From: Lycorma delicatula
Lineage: Eukaryota; Arthropoda; Insecta; Hemiptera; Fulgoridae
Length of the DNA stretch: 64,000 bases
Reading direction: 5' to 3'
NCBI RefSeq assembly: GCF_047948215.1
Contig: NC_134456.1
Coordinates: forward strand, 205,266,036-205,330,035
Part shown: positions 49,182 through 59,439 of the stretch, piece by piece
Layout: every line of letters starts with the position of its first letter
How positions within the stretch are numbered: position 1 is the stretch's first letter
The notes under the pieces: generated by a model
Databases searched by the model: none
The model's input: only the letters and a program-made list of their open reading frames with translations
What the model was told of the DNA's origin: nothing
Made by a program: the position numbers and the translations under genes

Positions 49182-51011
49182 ATGGCCAAACAAAAAATCC
49201 TAATCGCAGGACTTCAAGAAATGAGAAACACCGATCGAGAGCCGCTTGAATCTCAGGGTTACAGAATTTACAAAGGAATCCCCGGGAAACGTGTGATGAA
49301 GAATTGCCCACAGTTCGGAACAGGATTTGCAATCAATCTTAAAATAATTGACTCAGTCGTAGAATTTAAGTCTTACTCCCCCAGGATTTCAACCTTAACT
49401 TTAAAATCAGCCAATAAATTCTACACCATAATAAATATCCATGCTCCCACCAATAACAAAAACAATCTTAAAAAAGATAGAGAAGAGATGGACAAACGCT
49501 GGGAACTTCTTGAACAAACTGCAAACAACATAAATAAGACCCACACCAAGATTTTAATAGGGGACTTTAATGCCCAACTTGGTAAAGAACGAAGATATCG
49601 TGATATTATCGGAAAATGGCCTGCCCAAAAGAAAACTAACAAGAACGGCCAAAGACTTGTCGAATTTTGCAGAAACCATAATATGATCTCAAAATCCACC
49701 TATTTTATGAGAAAACCAAACAAATTGAAGACTTGGAAACACCCAGATTGGAAAAAAGGGGAATGGCAACTCGATCATGTTTGCATGGACCGGAATTATC
49801 ACAAGGAGATTTATAATGTAAAAGTCTTGAGAGGAACAGATACTGGATCGGACCATTACTTAATTAAAGTTAAAATAAAATTCACCCCGCATAAAAAGAA
49901 AAAATCCCAACCTAAAAACAAAAGAGCTTATGATCCACATAAATTAATAAACAATGCCATTTTTGAAGAAACAACAAAAAAAATCAAATTAACTAATAAT
50001 TTAAAAGAGCTGACATCCCAACTGAAAGAAATTTCTGAAGAACTAGCCCCTATAAACCCAAGAAAAAAACACCAATGGTGGAATGAAGAATGTGACAAAG
50101 CAGTCAAAGACCGACACCGGGCTTGGATCAACCACCAAACCCAGAAAACTGAAGAATCTAACCATGAATTCACCAAACAAAGGAAAATAACTCAGAAAAT
50201 TATAAGAGGAACCAAACGACAAGCCCAAAAAAACTTGATTCAGCAAATAGAAGAAAGTTCCAAGAAAACTAACTCCCGAGACTATTATAAAATTTTTGGT
50301 CAGGCTCTTCAAAGATATGAACCACCCACCCTTATGCTGAGAGGAAAAAAAGGAAATATGGCCCACACCAATAAAGAAAATGCTGAAATTTTGGCAGAAA
50401 CCTTCAATAGACTCCTCAACTGTGACGACCCCCCAGAGCTTTTTGAGATTGACACTGAAACTCCAGTTAAAACTTCACCAGTAAATATCAACCCGCCAAC
50501 AATTCAAGAAGTTCTCGCAGCCTTAAATGAAATAAAAAACTACAAAGCAAGCGGAGAAGACCAGCTTTTCGCAGAACTCTGGAAACACTCATCAGTTTAT
50601 TCAGTCAAAACTTCCCTACATCTATGCCTCGTGAAAATATGGAACGAAGAAAAACTTCCAGAACACTGGACCACAGCCCTCATTCATCCATTACATAAAA
50701 AAGGGGATAAAACTAATCCGGAAAACTACAGAGGCATATCTCTCCTGGATTGCACATACAAAATCCTGTCGAGAATCATATACAACCGATGCAAAGACCA
50801 ACTTGAACTGGAACTTGGGGAATACCAAGGGGGATTTAGGCCATGGAGAGCTTGCCCGGAGCAAATAATATCCCTAAAACTTATGATGGACTTATTTAAA
50901 AGACGGAAAAAACAACTAATAATCACCTTCGTTGACTTTAAAAGGGCCTATGGATTGTATACACCGACCAACCATGCTGAATATTCTGAGAAACCTGGGC
51001 CTTCACCCTAA
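49182..51011 (+). CDS. LINE ORF, endonuclease and N-terminal reverse transcriptase
   Basis: A 609-codon frame. The endonuclease region has the catalytic Glu in GLQEMR (near residue 13), GDFNAQLG with Asp128, and the C-terminal TGSDHYLIK with Asp224-His225, all typical of apurinic-endonuclease-like LINE nucleases that nick target DNA. A basic linker follows. The reverse transcriptase begins around residue 450 with IKNYKASGEDQLFAELWK, then NPENYRGISLLDCTYKILSR and GEYQGGFRPWRACPEQI. The first catalytic Asp of motif A is Asp585 in FVDFKRAY. One extra G at 50952-50953 then shifts the frame, and the last ~20 residues are out-of-frame. The remainder continues in frame 50932-52143. Confidence 0.9.
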   Translation: MAKQKILIAGLQEMRNTDREPLESQGYRIYKGIPGKRVMKNCPQFGTGFAINLKIIDSVVEFKSYSPRISTLTLKSANKFYTIINIHAPTNNKNNLKKDREEMDKRWELLEQTANNINKTHTKILIGDFNAQLGKERRYRDIIGKWPAQKKTNKNGQRLVEFCRNHNMISKSTYFMRKPNKLKTWKHPDWKKGEWQLDHVCMDRNYHKEIYNVKVLRGTDTGSDHYLIKVKIKFTPHKKKKSQPKNKRAYDPHKLINNAIFEETTKKIKLTNNLKELTSQLKEISEELAPINPRKKHQWWNEECDKAVKDRHRAWINHQTQKTEESNHEFTKQRKITQKIIRGTKRQAQKNLIQQIEESSKKTNSRDYYKIFGQALQRYEPPTLMLRGKKGNMAHTNKENAEILAETFNRLLNCDDPPELFEIDTETPVKTSPVNINPPTIQEVLAALNEIKNYKASGEDQLFAELWKHSSVYSVKTSLHLCLVKIWNEEKLPEHWTTALIHPLHKKGDKTNPENYRGISLLDCTYKILSRIIYNRCKDQLELELGEYQGGFRPWRACPEQIISLKLMMDLFKRRKKQLIITFVDFKRAYGLYTPTNHAEYSEKPGPSP

Positions 51012-52143
51012 ACTCGTAAACATGATAAAATTAACTTTAACCAATACCCAGTCCAGAGTGAAATTCAGAGGTGAACTCTCTCAACCCTTCTACATAAAAA
51101 CTGGATTGAGGCAAGGAGACGGCCTCTCACCACTCCTTTTTAACTGCGCCCTCGAATTTGTCATGAGAAAATGGTATGAAATAAATCCCAAAAATATAAA
51201 AATGGGTACTAAGAAAAACTCCATCACACTAAATTGCCTAGGATTTGGAGATGACCTCGCTCTTTTAGCAAATAATATTCAAGAAGCCAAAACACAAATC
51301 ATGAGCCTTCAGAACCTAGCACAAAACATAGGGCTTCATATCTCTTTCGAAAAAACTGAACTAATGGCCATAGATCCTCTGGTAATAGAGCACATTACGG
51401 TAAACAATCAGCAAATTAAAATAGTAAAACAATTTAAATATCTAGGGGAAATAATAACTTATAATTTAAATGAAAAAGTGACATGGCAAAACAGGACAAA
51501 TAAAATGATTAAATCCCAAAAATTAACTTGGTCAACATATAACAAAAAATGCCTTTCTGCTAAAACAAAACTTAAACATTATAAAACTGTAGTACAGCCA
51601 GAAGTCACCTACGGAAGCGAGACCCTTTTCAAAATCACTCAGAAAAACCGATCTGAAAAAATTCTGAAAATAGAGAGGAGAATTGTCAGAACGTGTATCA
51701 ATAAAAAACACCAAAAAGAAGGCCAATGGTGGATTGTGCCAAATGAGGTGGTGTATCGAGAAATAGAGCCTGTTACTGATACTATGCAGAAAAAAAGAAT
51801 CTCTTTCTTTGGTCATCTCATACGGACACCAGAAACAAGACTGTCAAGAAATATCATTGAAAAGCTCTGGTTCCAAAAGCTAGAAGTAGGATGGATCAAA
51901 GAAATTAGAGAAGATATGAAAGAATTGGGAATTTCCCTGACTGACCTGCAGAATAAAACTGGAAAAATTACAAAGCTAAAAGACAAAAGCATTAGATTTA
52001 AACAAAAGACAGACAAACGACAAAATACAACGAAGAGGGTGTTTACGGATGAAGAAAAGAAAGCAAGATCTGAACGGATGAAGAAATACTGGGCAGCTCG
52101 GAAGAGTAAAATAACACGCTTTTCTCAGAAAAGATCCAACTAA
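50932..52143 (+). CDS. LINE ORF, C-terminal reverse transcriptase and basic tail
   Basis: This frame continues the reverse transcriptase after the 1-bp insertion near 50952. It has GLRQGDGLSPLLFN (motif B) and LGFGDDLALLA (motif C, an FGDD where most relatives have FADD or YADD, at 51244-51255). The thumb region includes FKYLGEIITYN. The usual post-RT segment VQPEVTYGSETLFKITQKN and a GHLIR segment follow. The C-terminus is basic, ending TDEEKKARSERMKKYW and AARKSK, which resembles the NUMOD3-type DNA-binding motif seen in some homing enzymes and many insect LINE ORFs. The ATG at 50932 is a by-product of the frameshift, not a genuine start. Confidence 0.9.
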   Translation: MTLKGPMDCIHRPTMLNILRNLGLHPKLVNMIKLTLTNTQSRVKFRGELSQPFYIKTGLRQGDGLSPLLFNCALEFVMRKWYEINPKNIKMGTKKNSITLNCLGFGDDLALLANNIQEAKTQIMSLQNLAQNIGLHISFEKTELMAIDPLVIEHITVNNQQIKIVKQFKYLGEIITYNLNEKVTWQNRTNKMIKSQKLTWSTYNKKCLSAKTKLKHYKTVVQPEVTYGSETLFKITQKNRSEKILKIERRIVRTCINKKHQKEGQWWIVPNEVVYREIEPVTDTMQKKRISFFGHLIRTPETRLSRNIIEKLWFQKLEVGWIKEIREDMKELGISLTDLQNKTGKITKLKDKSIRFKQKTDKRQNTTKRVFTDEEKKARSERMKKYWAARKSKITRFSQKRSN

Positions 52144-52180
52144 AATTGACTTAAGTGGTCCCATGTTGGCCGTAAAAGCA

Positions 52181-52202
52181 TAATAATAATAATAATAATA
52201 AT
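52181..52202 (+). repeat. (TAA)n 3' tail of LINE
   Basis: A short TAA repeat ends the element about 40 bp after the stop codon, directly before the right target-site duplication. It serves as the tail in place of poly-A. Confidence 0.9.
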
Positions 52203-52218
52203 ATAATTGAGTTAATCA
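52203..52218 (+). repeat. target-site duplication, right copy
   Basis: An exact 16-bp match to 48718-48733. Confidence 0.9.
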
Positions 52219-53140
52219 ACAATTTTAGGCAGCTGATAAGAAAAAAATAATATTTTTCATTTTAATGTGGTAATGAACATACGGTTCTTTATGTTTGAAT
52301 TCTGATAAATTAATAGGTTACTACTGTTAAAAATAAAAAGTGTTAAGGAAATTTAGAATTAATCAAATGAAATAAATAAGAACAAAAATATGATAAAACT
52401 ATGGTGGACAAAAATATCAGTGGACGTTAAATAAAATGGGCAAACAAAACAGTGTACATTGGGCTTTTTGTGGACCTCAGCGTAAGTGGACTTCACGTAG
52501 GCCAAACGTCTGCTAATCTTTTAACACTTTCAGGACGCTTTTTACCCTTCCTTTTTTACCTCTAAGTAGTCCTTTTACCTTAAAGTTTACAAAAGATATA
52601 CTAAAGTTTACCTTAAAATAAATCCTTTTTTTACCTCTAAGTAGCATGAATAACATCAACGTTCAATTATACTTAAATATACCAGTGCAATACTAAGCAT
52701 AATTCTCATTATAAATGGAACATACACTTCAGAAATAACAAATTAACAGTAGTAATTCTAATAAAAGAGTAAATGCCTCAAGCAATATGATGTTTAACTT
52801 GGGTGCACTTAAAATAGGGTTGACAAAAAACAGGCTAGTTAAGAAGGGATTTCTTTTGAACAATTGTAATGTTGAAATGTATATTGTAAGTTAACTTTAA
52901 CATGATTACAATGGTGATTATAAATTAGTTAGTTATTTTAAATATGGAAACTAATAAAGGTGGGCTTGTCTAAAGGCTGAAGGCTTTACTTGCGGATGTA
53001 AATTAAGGTTCAGCTTTCTCTTGTCTAATTAAGAATACTTTGGATCTCAACAGAAAGGGTACACCATCATATATAAGAATTTTCTTATATAATTTCAAAT
53101 CATAAAAAATATCAGGAAAACTTGTGAGTGAATAAATGGG
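52219..53140. other. intron, nothing recognised
   Basis: AT-rich sequence. A short duplicated 'ttacctctaagtag' block occurs near 52557-52571 and 52631-52645. No gene or named repeat was seen. Confidence 0.5.
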
Positions 53141-54205
53141 CAGGGTGAAAAAATATTCTGAGTATTACAGTTAAATTAAAATTTTAATAAATTCAAAATG
53201 TGCTAAACCTAATTCATAATTCAAATCTAAAAAAATGTTTATCGTTAAAAATAACCCCATAGCTGAAGGTATATAAAGTTGCATTATGAGTATCAGTATT
53301 TTTAATACGTTTCAAACACAATTAATAAACTTAAAGAAATTTTTCAAGAAAATGGTATGATGCAAGAAATTAGCATTTGCTATACCATTTATAAGCTCTC
53401 AGTAGTTTCTGCTGAAACCAGCATATAAGTAGAAGAATTAGTAAACATAGTAAAAGAGACCTTAAAGCTCAAAAGATTGATTGGGTGTGAAATTGGACAA
53501 GGAATTTCATTTTCAGGTTACTAATTTTTGTTATATACTAATCAAGTTCAAGCTAGCTTTCTGAGATCTTCAAACAGGTCTTAATATCTTTCTTAATGAC
53601 CTTCACTTCTTGGAAAAGTTATTACTGTTACAGACTTTGAAGCCTACATACTATGCTGTGCATGCCACAACTTTATAATCAAAATGCAGCATGAAGATGA
53701 CTTTCTTGATCACTTTATGTTTAGTGATGAATCAACATTTCAACTAAGTGGAAAAGTTAACACATATAACATGAGTATCTGGTGGTCAGAAAATCCCCAT
53801 GAACTCTTACATTATAAACAGTCTTCCCAAAATTAAATTTTTTCTCTCTAATATCACGATGGAAAGCTTACAAGCCATTCTTTTTTGCTGAAGCAAGCAT
53901 TACAGGAATTGCTTGTTTGGATATACTATGTACATGACGTTTTCCTCAACTGCAAGATGGAGCAGAGGATTTTTTTAGACAACAAGGTGGTGTGTCTCCT
54001 CACTCTGAACGTATATCCTGGTTAAAGTATGGAATGAACTCTCCTATCAAATGATGTGTGCTGCTTACGAAAGGTGCTCATATTGAATACTTGTACGGAA
54101 AAACTGTAAGAGTTGTTTTTTCATTTTATTTCTGATTTTTAACTAAGTTAATGTTAAGAGATATTAAATAGATTTAGAACCCCAATATTTTTTTTTGTAC
54201 ACCTG
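53141..54205 (+). mobile_element. DUF4817-type IS630/Tc1-mariner-like transposon, short ends
   Basis: The left end starts CAGGGTGAAAAAATATT at 53141. The right end, read inward on the minus strand from 54205, is CAGGTGTACAAAAAAAAATA, giving a short imperfect inverted repeat. The interior encodes a decayed transposase. At about 53680-53790 it reads DHFMFSDESTFQLSGKVNTY and a partial ENPHELLHY (family 'FSDEATFHLSGKVNRHN..ENPH'). Near 53850-53930 it reads AYKPFFFAEASITGIACLD (family 'GPFFFAExTVTGxxYLD'). Near 54075 is GAHIEYLYG (family 'GGHVEHL'). The D..E/D motifs are partly present, but stops and frameshifts make it dead. Confidence 0.8.
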
Positions 54206-54879
54206 TATTTGTTTTGAAATTTAAAATAATTTTGTTTTGTAGTAATTTTCAATGTTTGATTTCTGAAATGTTCTTGTAATACTTAGTTGTAATTTAGCTT
54301 GTTTTTAATAATGAAAAGCGTTTCTATTTCTGGGATGTTCATGTATATGTTTTTGCATCAAATTAGGCTAACAAAGTAGGTTTTAAAAATGTTTTATTAC
54401 AGAACTTGGTTCAGTTTGTCATGACAAAGTTAAAGTTTTAAATTAAACTGATCCAATCTTTATTCCTTTTGTACAATCAATATTATGTTATTTTAACAAT
54501 TTTCATGTAACTTATGAAATTACCAACTACTTAAAAAATTTGGCCTAATGCATAAAAATGAAATAAATGAGCTGCAAAAGGTATTAAAAAATTAATCATA
54601 ATATGTTACTGAAAAATTCTTAAGTCTCATTTTATTAACTGAACTGTTAATCAATATATAAAGTAAAGAAAAATATTAAATTAATTTTTTATCATAGTCA
54701 CAAATTTATTAAAATTACAGGTGATTACATCAGAATATTATTCTAACATTTATAGTTGAAGTTTGTGTATTAAAATTTACACAAAAGCTGAGTAACAAGT
54801 TCATCAAATACTATAAATATAGATTGTAAGCCAAGAAAATTTTAATTGCGTAAAATAATAAAATTTAAAATGAACTTAC
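54206..54879. other. intron, nothing recognised
   Basis: AT-rich intron between the transposon and the donor of exon 54880-55007. Confidence 0.6.
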
Positions 54880-55007
54880 AACATGCTTCTTGGCAATATG
54901 CATGACAGTTTTCCATGTGACTTCATACAAGAGTTTTGTCTGTGTTACAAATACTTTATCTTTATTGGATGCGACCAACGTAGCAAGACTGTTATAACAT
55001 TCTTCTT
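54880..55007 (-). CDS. sky: skywalker/TBC1D24 exon, middle of TBC domain
   Basis: This is a 128-nt exon. On the minus strand the acceptor is a T-rich tract ending TTTTTGTAG and the donor is GTAAGT. It starts with the last two bases of a codon and ends in phase 0. It encodes EECYNSLATLVASNKDKVFV, then TQTKLLYEVTWKTVMHIAKK and HV. This aligns with TBC1D24 '[20 protein letters not shown]' through 'SCMTFGDLVNKY'. It is the most upstream exon found. The previous exon must end with one extra base of a codon and probably lies right of position 64000, since only transposon debris was found up to there. Confidence 0.88.
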
Positions 55008-55885
55008 CTACAAAAACAAAGAAATATTAAATTACAGACCTCAAATTAGGAAATTATATTAACTTATATACTAGAAATGAAAAAAACAAAATGTTTTAAA
55101 TCAAAATCTTTGGTAATGATTACAGAGGTATTGCATACATAATTTAAACAGCAGCTAGCAAATATTCACACTTGATGGAAAAAACATAGGTTTACATAGG
55201 AAACTATATCAGATAAACTGATATAGTTTTTTTTGAAAAGCATCTTAAAAATAAAACAATGTGAAATAAAGATAAAATACTAATAGTTAAAGGACATCTA
55301 ATTAATTGGTTAATCATTAAAATGATATCAATGAAATTCAAATTTTAAAAATAACTACTTGTGTTACTTTTAGCAACACTATGTGTTGGTATTTTTTAGC
55401 TAATGATCTTATCAGTTGCTTACTTTACATCCACTGACATGAAACAAACTCTTCTGTCCCTCCTACTTTAATAACATATCACATTTGTTCCCTGTTTTCA
55501 ACATATATAGATAATTAAATTCTTACACATAATATATGTAGTTTCTTAGAAGAGATATAGGATCAATATAATTAATTTCATTATTCTTTATTTTCCTTAT
55601 TATTTCCTTATTTTGGTGCCTAAGGGACCAAAAAATACAGTAATTTTTCAGTCATTTCATCTCTGTAACAAAGTATCTACTGTGATTTTATTTTTTGTGA
55701 TATTTTTGTTGTCAGGTAATTTCTTATTTTAATTTGCTGGTTTTGAAAATAAACACAGTCTAAAGGCCTTAGATTATCTAGTTAGAAATTAAATATTTTT
55801 GAATATGGTTAATATGGAACATTTTAAAGACAAAACAAAATTATTATTATTATACCATCTGTTTATTAAGTATGAAAAAACAAGA
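55008..55885. other. intron, nothing recognised
   Basis: AT-rich intron upstream of the exon in transcript sense, with no further feature. Confidence 0.6.
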
Positions 55886-55889
55886 ATTA

Positions 55890-56270
55890 GAAAAACATTT
55901 TTGAAAATAGCTGTATAAAGTATATCACTTAATGGTAGTGAAATATGGACAAGAAAAACAGAAAGGAAAATAATAAACTCTAATGTTTGGTATTACAGGA
56001 GGATGTAGAAAATGAAAATGAAGGGAAGATTGGGTTGATAAAACTTTAATGAAAAGGTATTTTGATGAATGGGAAGAAAAAAAATTTTAGCAGTAAACTA
56101 TCAAAATAGTAAATGTAAGTATCTTAATGATAAACCTATTTTAAGAGTTCAGGTTTAGTTAACTTTGAGATAAGAGATGCGCAAGAGGAAAGAAAATGTA
56201 GAGGAAAACCAAGATTGGATTGCATAAAACAGATAATTGTGAATATAAGATCTACATTCCAAATATATTG
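55890..56270 (+). pseudogene. LINE reverse transcriptase C-terminal scrap
   Basis: The reading SLNGSEIWTRKTERKIINSN then VWYYRRM (about 55925-56010) matches the post-RT 'LYGSEIWTLxKxxxxxLxxFExWCYRRM' segment of RTE-like LINEs. Near 56175-56230, AQEERKCRGKPRLDCIKQI matches the 'RxxGRPRxxWLDQI' tail. Frames are broken and no ends were defined. It is in the same family range as the 39995-41480 fragment. Confidence 0.6.
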
Positions 56271-56895
56271 ACGTTAAAAGATTAATACAACTTTAAAGTT
56301 TCAAGATTTGTTATTTTCCAGTTAAAAATGAAGTGTATCTGTAAATTACTTTTAAAATCAATTGTAAAACCTCAAAATTGGAATAAAAGTTGTACTCTCA
56401 AAATTGAAAAAAAGAATCTGATGTGGACACTACATGACTTCCTTATTAAATTAGATATACACATTTTTTGCTGCATTTCACTTAAACTTATTTCATTTGA
56501 AAGTTAGATACGATCCTCCAATTCTTTGGAGGACAAAAAGTGTAAAAAAAAATTCTTTTTTGTAAGAAAATTATTTCTAATTCTGAAAGAAAATAACTAA
56601 GAGACCTTTTTCCTTGACCTATAACTATAAAGATCTTTTTTTAAATCGGTATAAGAGACCTAAGATCCATATTACTGTAGCTAAGGGGAAGACACAGGCT
56701 TTGGGACCCCGATTTGAATCATATTGCATGTGTGAATAGTACACTGTTTACGTGGCTTCATCACAAAATACTAATGCAGTATTCAATTATACTCAAGTAA
56801 AATGGCCCTAAATATTTCCTTAGCATTTTATATTATTTTATATATTAATTTTGTTTCATGTCGTTCAAGTAGATGTATGGTGTAAATGAGAACAT
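56271..56895. other. intron or intergenic, nothing recognised
   Basis: AT-rich sequence becoming GC-richer near 56690-56720. No gene was seen. Confidence 0.5.
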
Positions 56896-57026
56896 GTCGG
56901 ATCCATAACCATGCACACACCGGTTCAAATCTGACTTCATATACAGATATTTTTTTTTTAAATTAAATATACTGATTTATTAATAACTATTAACCTCTGA
57001 TTGTAAAATCTTTTGGTTTTACAATC
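56896..57026. repeat. dispersed repeat, family A, second copy, ending in a hairpin
   Basis: This matches the last part of 2480-2885: 'ggttcaaatctgac' against 'agttcaaatcagac', then 'gatttattaataa.tattaa.ctctgatt.taaaa'. It ends in an inverted repeat, GATTGTAAAA at 56999-57008 and TTTTACAATC at 57017-57026, with an 8-nt loop. Confidence 0.6.
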
Positions 57027-57080
57027 TACCGATCCGGACCATCCATCTTTCGACCCTCCCCTCCAAATCTGACTCTGGAT

Positions 57081-58680
57081 TTGCAGGGATACATTTTCTC
57101 CCCCCCCCCGAAAATAGGCAAGTGGGGTGTCAAACTACGGGATTTAAGGCACTATCTCCGTTTTGAGGTTGACAGAGTTTTTATCTCTAATCAGGAGTCG
57201 AAAAATTCCAAAAGAAGATATTATGGTGCTAACGAACCCGTTGAACCGAGGAGGACGCTCGGGCGTTCACCTGCGAAGTCGGATACGGCGTCTGCTAGCA
57301 GTAATGTCGAGACAGCGATATCGTCCAAGCCGGACAATATGAAGTTGGCACCGGCATTGAGCCAACAAAGTGTGCGGAAGGGCAGGGATGACAGTAGAAA
57401 GAAGAGACGTCTACCCACCACAGAAACAGAAGAGAGAGAGAGTCGGATAATTAATTGGTGTCCCTGATAGGGGTAGACTTGAAGAGCTCACTGGTGTTCT
57501 TCATAAGATAATAGACAAAAATACAAAACATGAGATCAAGCATACGGAAGTTGAGCTATCTATGCTGGTTATCTAGGTAACAGGATTTAAGGCAGCCTTG
57601 TCTGAAAGGAAATTGGATCTCCCCACCCAGGAGACGGCCACCCAAAATGACCATGGGGGCACCAAAAAGATGTATTATAACTCCTTGAGAATGGTGTTGA
57701 AAATCACAAAGTGGTGGGACTAATCACCAGGCAGTGGCCGAAGGAGGCATTTAAGTAAGTTCGGAGAGCAGCGGAATCCCTTTGCGCCAAGAGTTTTAAG
57801 AAGAATTCCCGAAGTAAAAAAGTTGGTGGATAAAGACAGGCTGAGGGTTGGACAACCGCTGGCTTACAGCTCGTCCACCAAATTCCTCATGGGTGAGGGG
57901 ATTGAGAAGGATAATAGCACACTATATGTGCTAGTTATCGACTCCTCTCAGGATGAGAGATACATGGCTGAGAACTTGTTCTGCGGCATTGGTAATCTGT
58001 TTGAGCTCTTCAATAGCTCTTCAATTTGGGGCGCCAAGAGATAGACTGGGCGCCATGGTCATGAAGTTTCTGGAGTACTCTGGGAGGAGAAAGAACCCTA
58101 AAATGGGTGTTTTTCTTGAGCAGGGCCCCCAGAGGGCCAAGTCAGCTGAGGGGATCCCGGGCCCACCGTCTAAGACCGTCGCTGTCAAATATCAGGGCAA
58201 AAGCTGCACGGAATTGCTTCCACGCAGCTTTCTCGGGGGTGATCACCCCGAGATTTTGTCCATGAGGAGCGGAAAATCAAGAGGCAGAGGAGTTCCAGAG
58301 GAAGATAGTGGAAGGTATCGAAGTGTTAACGTCACCTGTATGAGCAGGGCTCGCCTCAAGAGAATATGCATTAAAGATATTGACGCCTTATCCACAGTGA
58401 CGGCTCTCCGATTGGCAACAGGCATGGAGACTTGCCCGTTGGAAGGGACGTTGGTCCCTTCCAAAGCAACGGATTTATAGTGTAAAGGCGAAAGGATTAA
58501 ATCGGCTAGGTGTCCTGCTGGGTTGTCCTTAGCGTTGATTCAGAAAGTTGCCACAGGTGTTGGGCCATTAGGTACAAGGCTGCTCACTGTGTAGGATAAG
58601 ACATGAGTAAAGATTGCTTCAATTGCGGCAAAGACGGGCATTTTAGGTCCACTTGTACAAAGATCATAAGAAATAGAATT
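57081..58680 (+). pseudogene. R1-like LINE ORF1 (gag-like, CCHC zinc knuckles), broken
   Basis: Several GC-rich plus-strand segments in different frames (57081-57467, 57823-58044, 57953-58480 and onward) form a gag-like first ORF. The first is Ser/Lys/Arg-rich. The last part reads SVNVTCMSRARLKRICIKDI then DALSTVTALRLATG, like the region before the zinc knuckles in R1/Jockey-type ORF1 proteins. At about 58550-58600, CHRCWAIRYKAAHC is a CCHC knuckle with Tyr replacing His. At 58617-58670, DCFNCGKDGHFRSTCTK is an intact C-x2-C-x4-H-x4-C knuckle. Such proteins bind the element RNA. Frameshifts prevent function. Confidence 0.75.
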
Positions 58681-58700
58681 TAGGGCACCGGAGGCTTGAA

Positions 58701-59370
58701 GTGCCATGCATCCGAGAAATGATCAAGCTCCTGTTGGCTAATATTAACAAATGTTCTCCATCTCATAACCTGGTCGAGGAGGAGACTGCGAAATGGCATC
58801 ATGTCGATTTTGTAGTGGTCACAGAGCCTAATAGGTCAGTCATTGGGAAGACGTGGTGTGTTGATGAGAGGGGCGATGTAGCCATAGCTAGGACAGACTG
58901 TAGTCAGGGGCAGTCTGGGTTGGCGGCTGTTTGAGATTGGTGAGGGTCTGATTTAAGTAGAGATCGCCGGAGCTATTCTCACAGGCAGATATATATCCCT
59001 GAATTGTGATCTTGCCCAGTATGGGGATAACATGGATCGGCTACAGGGTATGATATCCCAGGCAACCCGGAGAGTTGTTATCAAGGGGGATTTTAATCGT
59101 AAATCTGTGGAGGCTGGTAGCAGCTACATTGAGAAACGGGAGGAGGTCCTCAATGAGGTAATGAACCAGCTGGGACTTTATTGTCTTAATGATGGGACAC
59201 CCACTTATGTGGCGAGAGGACACGCGTCTGTCCTGGACCTGACGATACTGGATGGGTGCTGGAATTAGGGGGAGTGCACCGGGGAAGTACTTAGAGATGA
59301 CGTTGCCAGCAACCATCTGTTCTTGCTCGTACTGATGTGGGATCAGTCCTTTAAGGTGTTAGGGACCGCG
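58701..59370 (+). pseudogene. R1-like LINE ORF2, endonuclease part only
   Basis: This begins MPCIREMIKLLLANINKCSP, like the R1/Jockey endonuclease start, with VDFVVVTEPNRSVIGKTW following (the 'xxVxEPY' segment carrying the catalytic Glu). At 59032-59268 it has VVIKGDFNRKSVEAGSS, LNDGTPTYVARGHASVLDLT, matching 'GDFNAKSPxWGS' and 'GxPTFxxGxGxSxIDLT'. The two parts are in different frames. No reverse transcriptase follows: sequence switches to a different LINE family at about 59400-59460. This copy is therefore 3'-truncated, or a template switch joined it to its neighbour. Confidence 0.75.
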
Positions 59371-59439
59371 GTATGGTAGGAAGACTTTCGGATCGTCAGG
59401 TGCACACAGTGGTTGCCAATGCTACTCAAAGACTGTGTG

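Larger units (their letters stand above)
48734..52202 (+). mobile_element. near-intact, recently inserted non-LTR retrotransposon (LINE)
   Basis: This is a 3.47-kb element with a structured 5' untranslated region. A single ORF spans an apurinic-type endonuclease and a reverse transcriptase, followed by a short 3' UTR and a (TAA)n tail. It is flanked by a perfect 16-bp target-site duplication. Coding is broken by only two frameshifts, one near 49160-49180 and one at 50952-50953. The tail, the compact single ORF and the sequence style point to the RTE side of the LINE tree, but I could not run a phylogeny. It lies antisense to sky in the intron between exons 54880-55007 and 45396-45506. Confidence 0.92.

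Noticed and set aside
49421..52164. Several minus-strand ORFs of 60-107 codons across the LINE
   Set aside because: They are shadows of the plus-strand endonuclease-reverse transcriptase frame.
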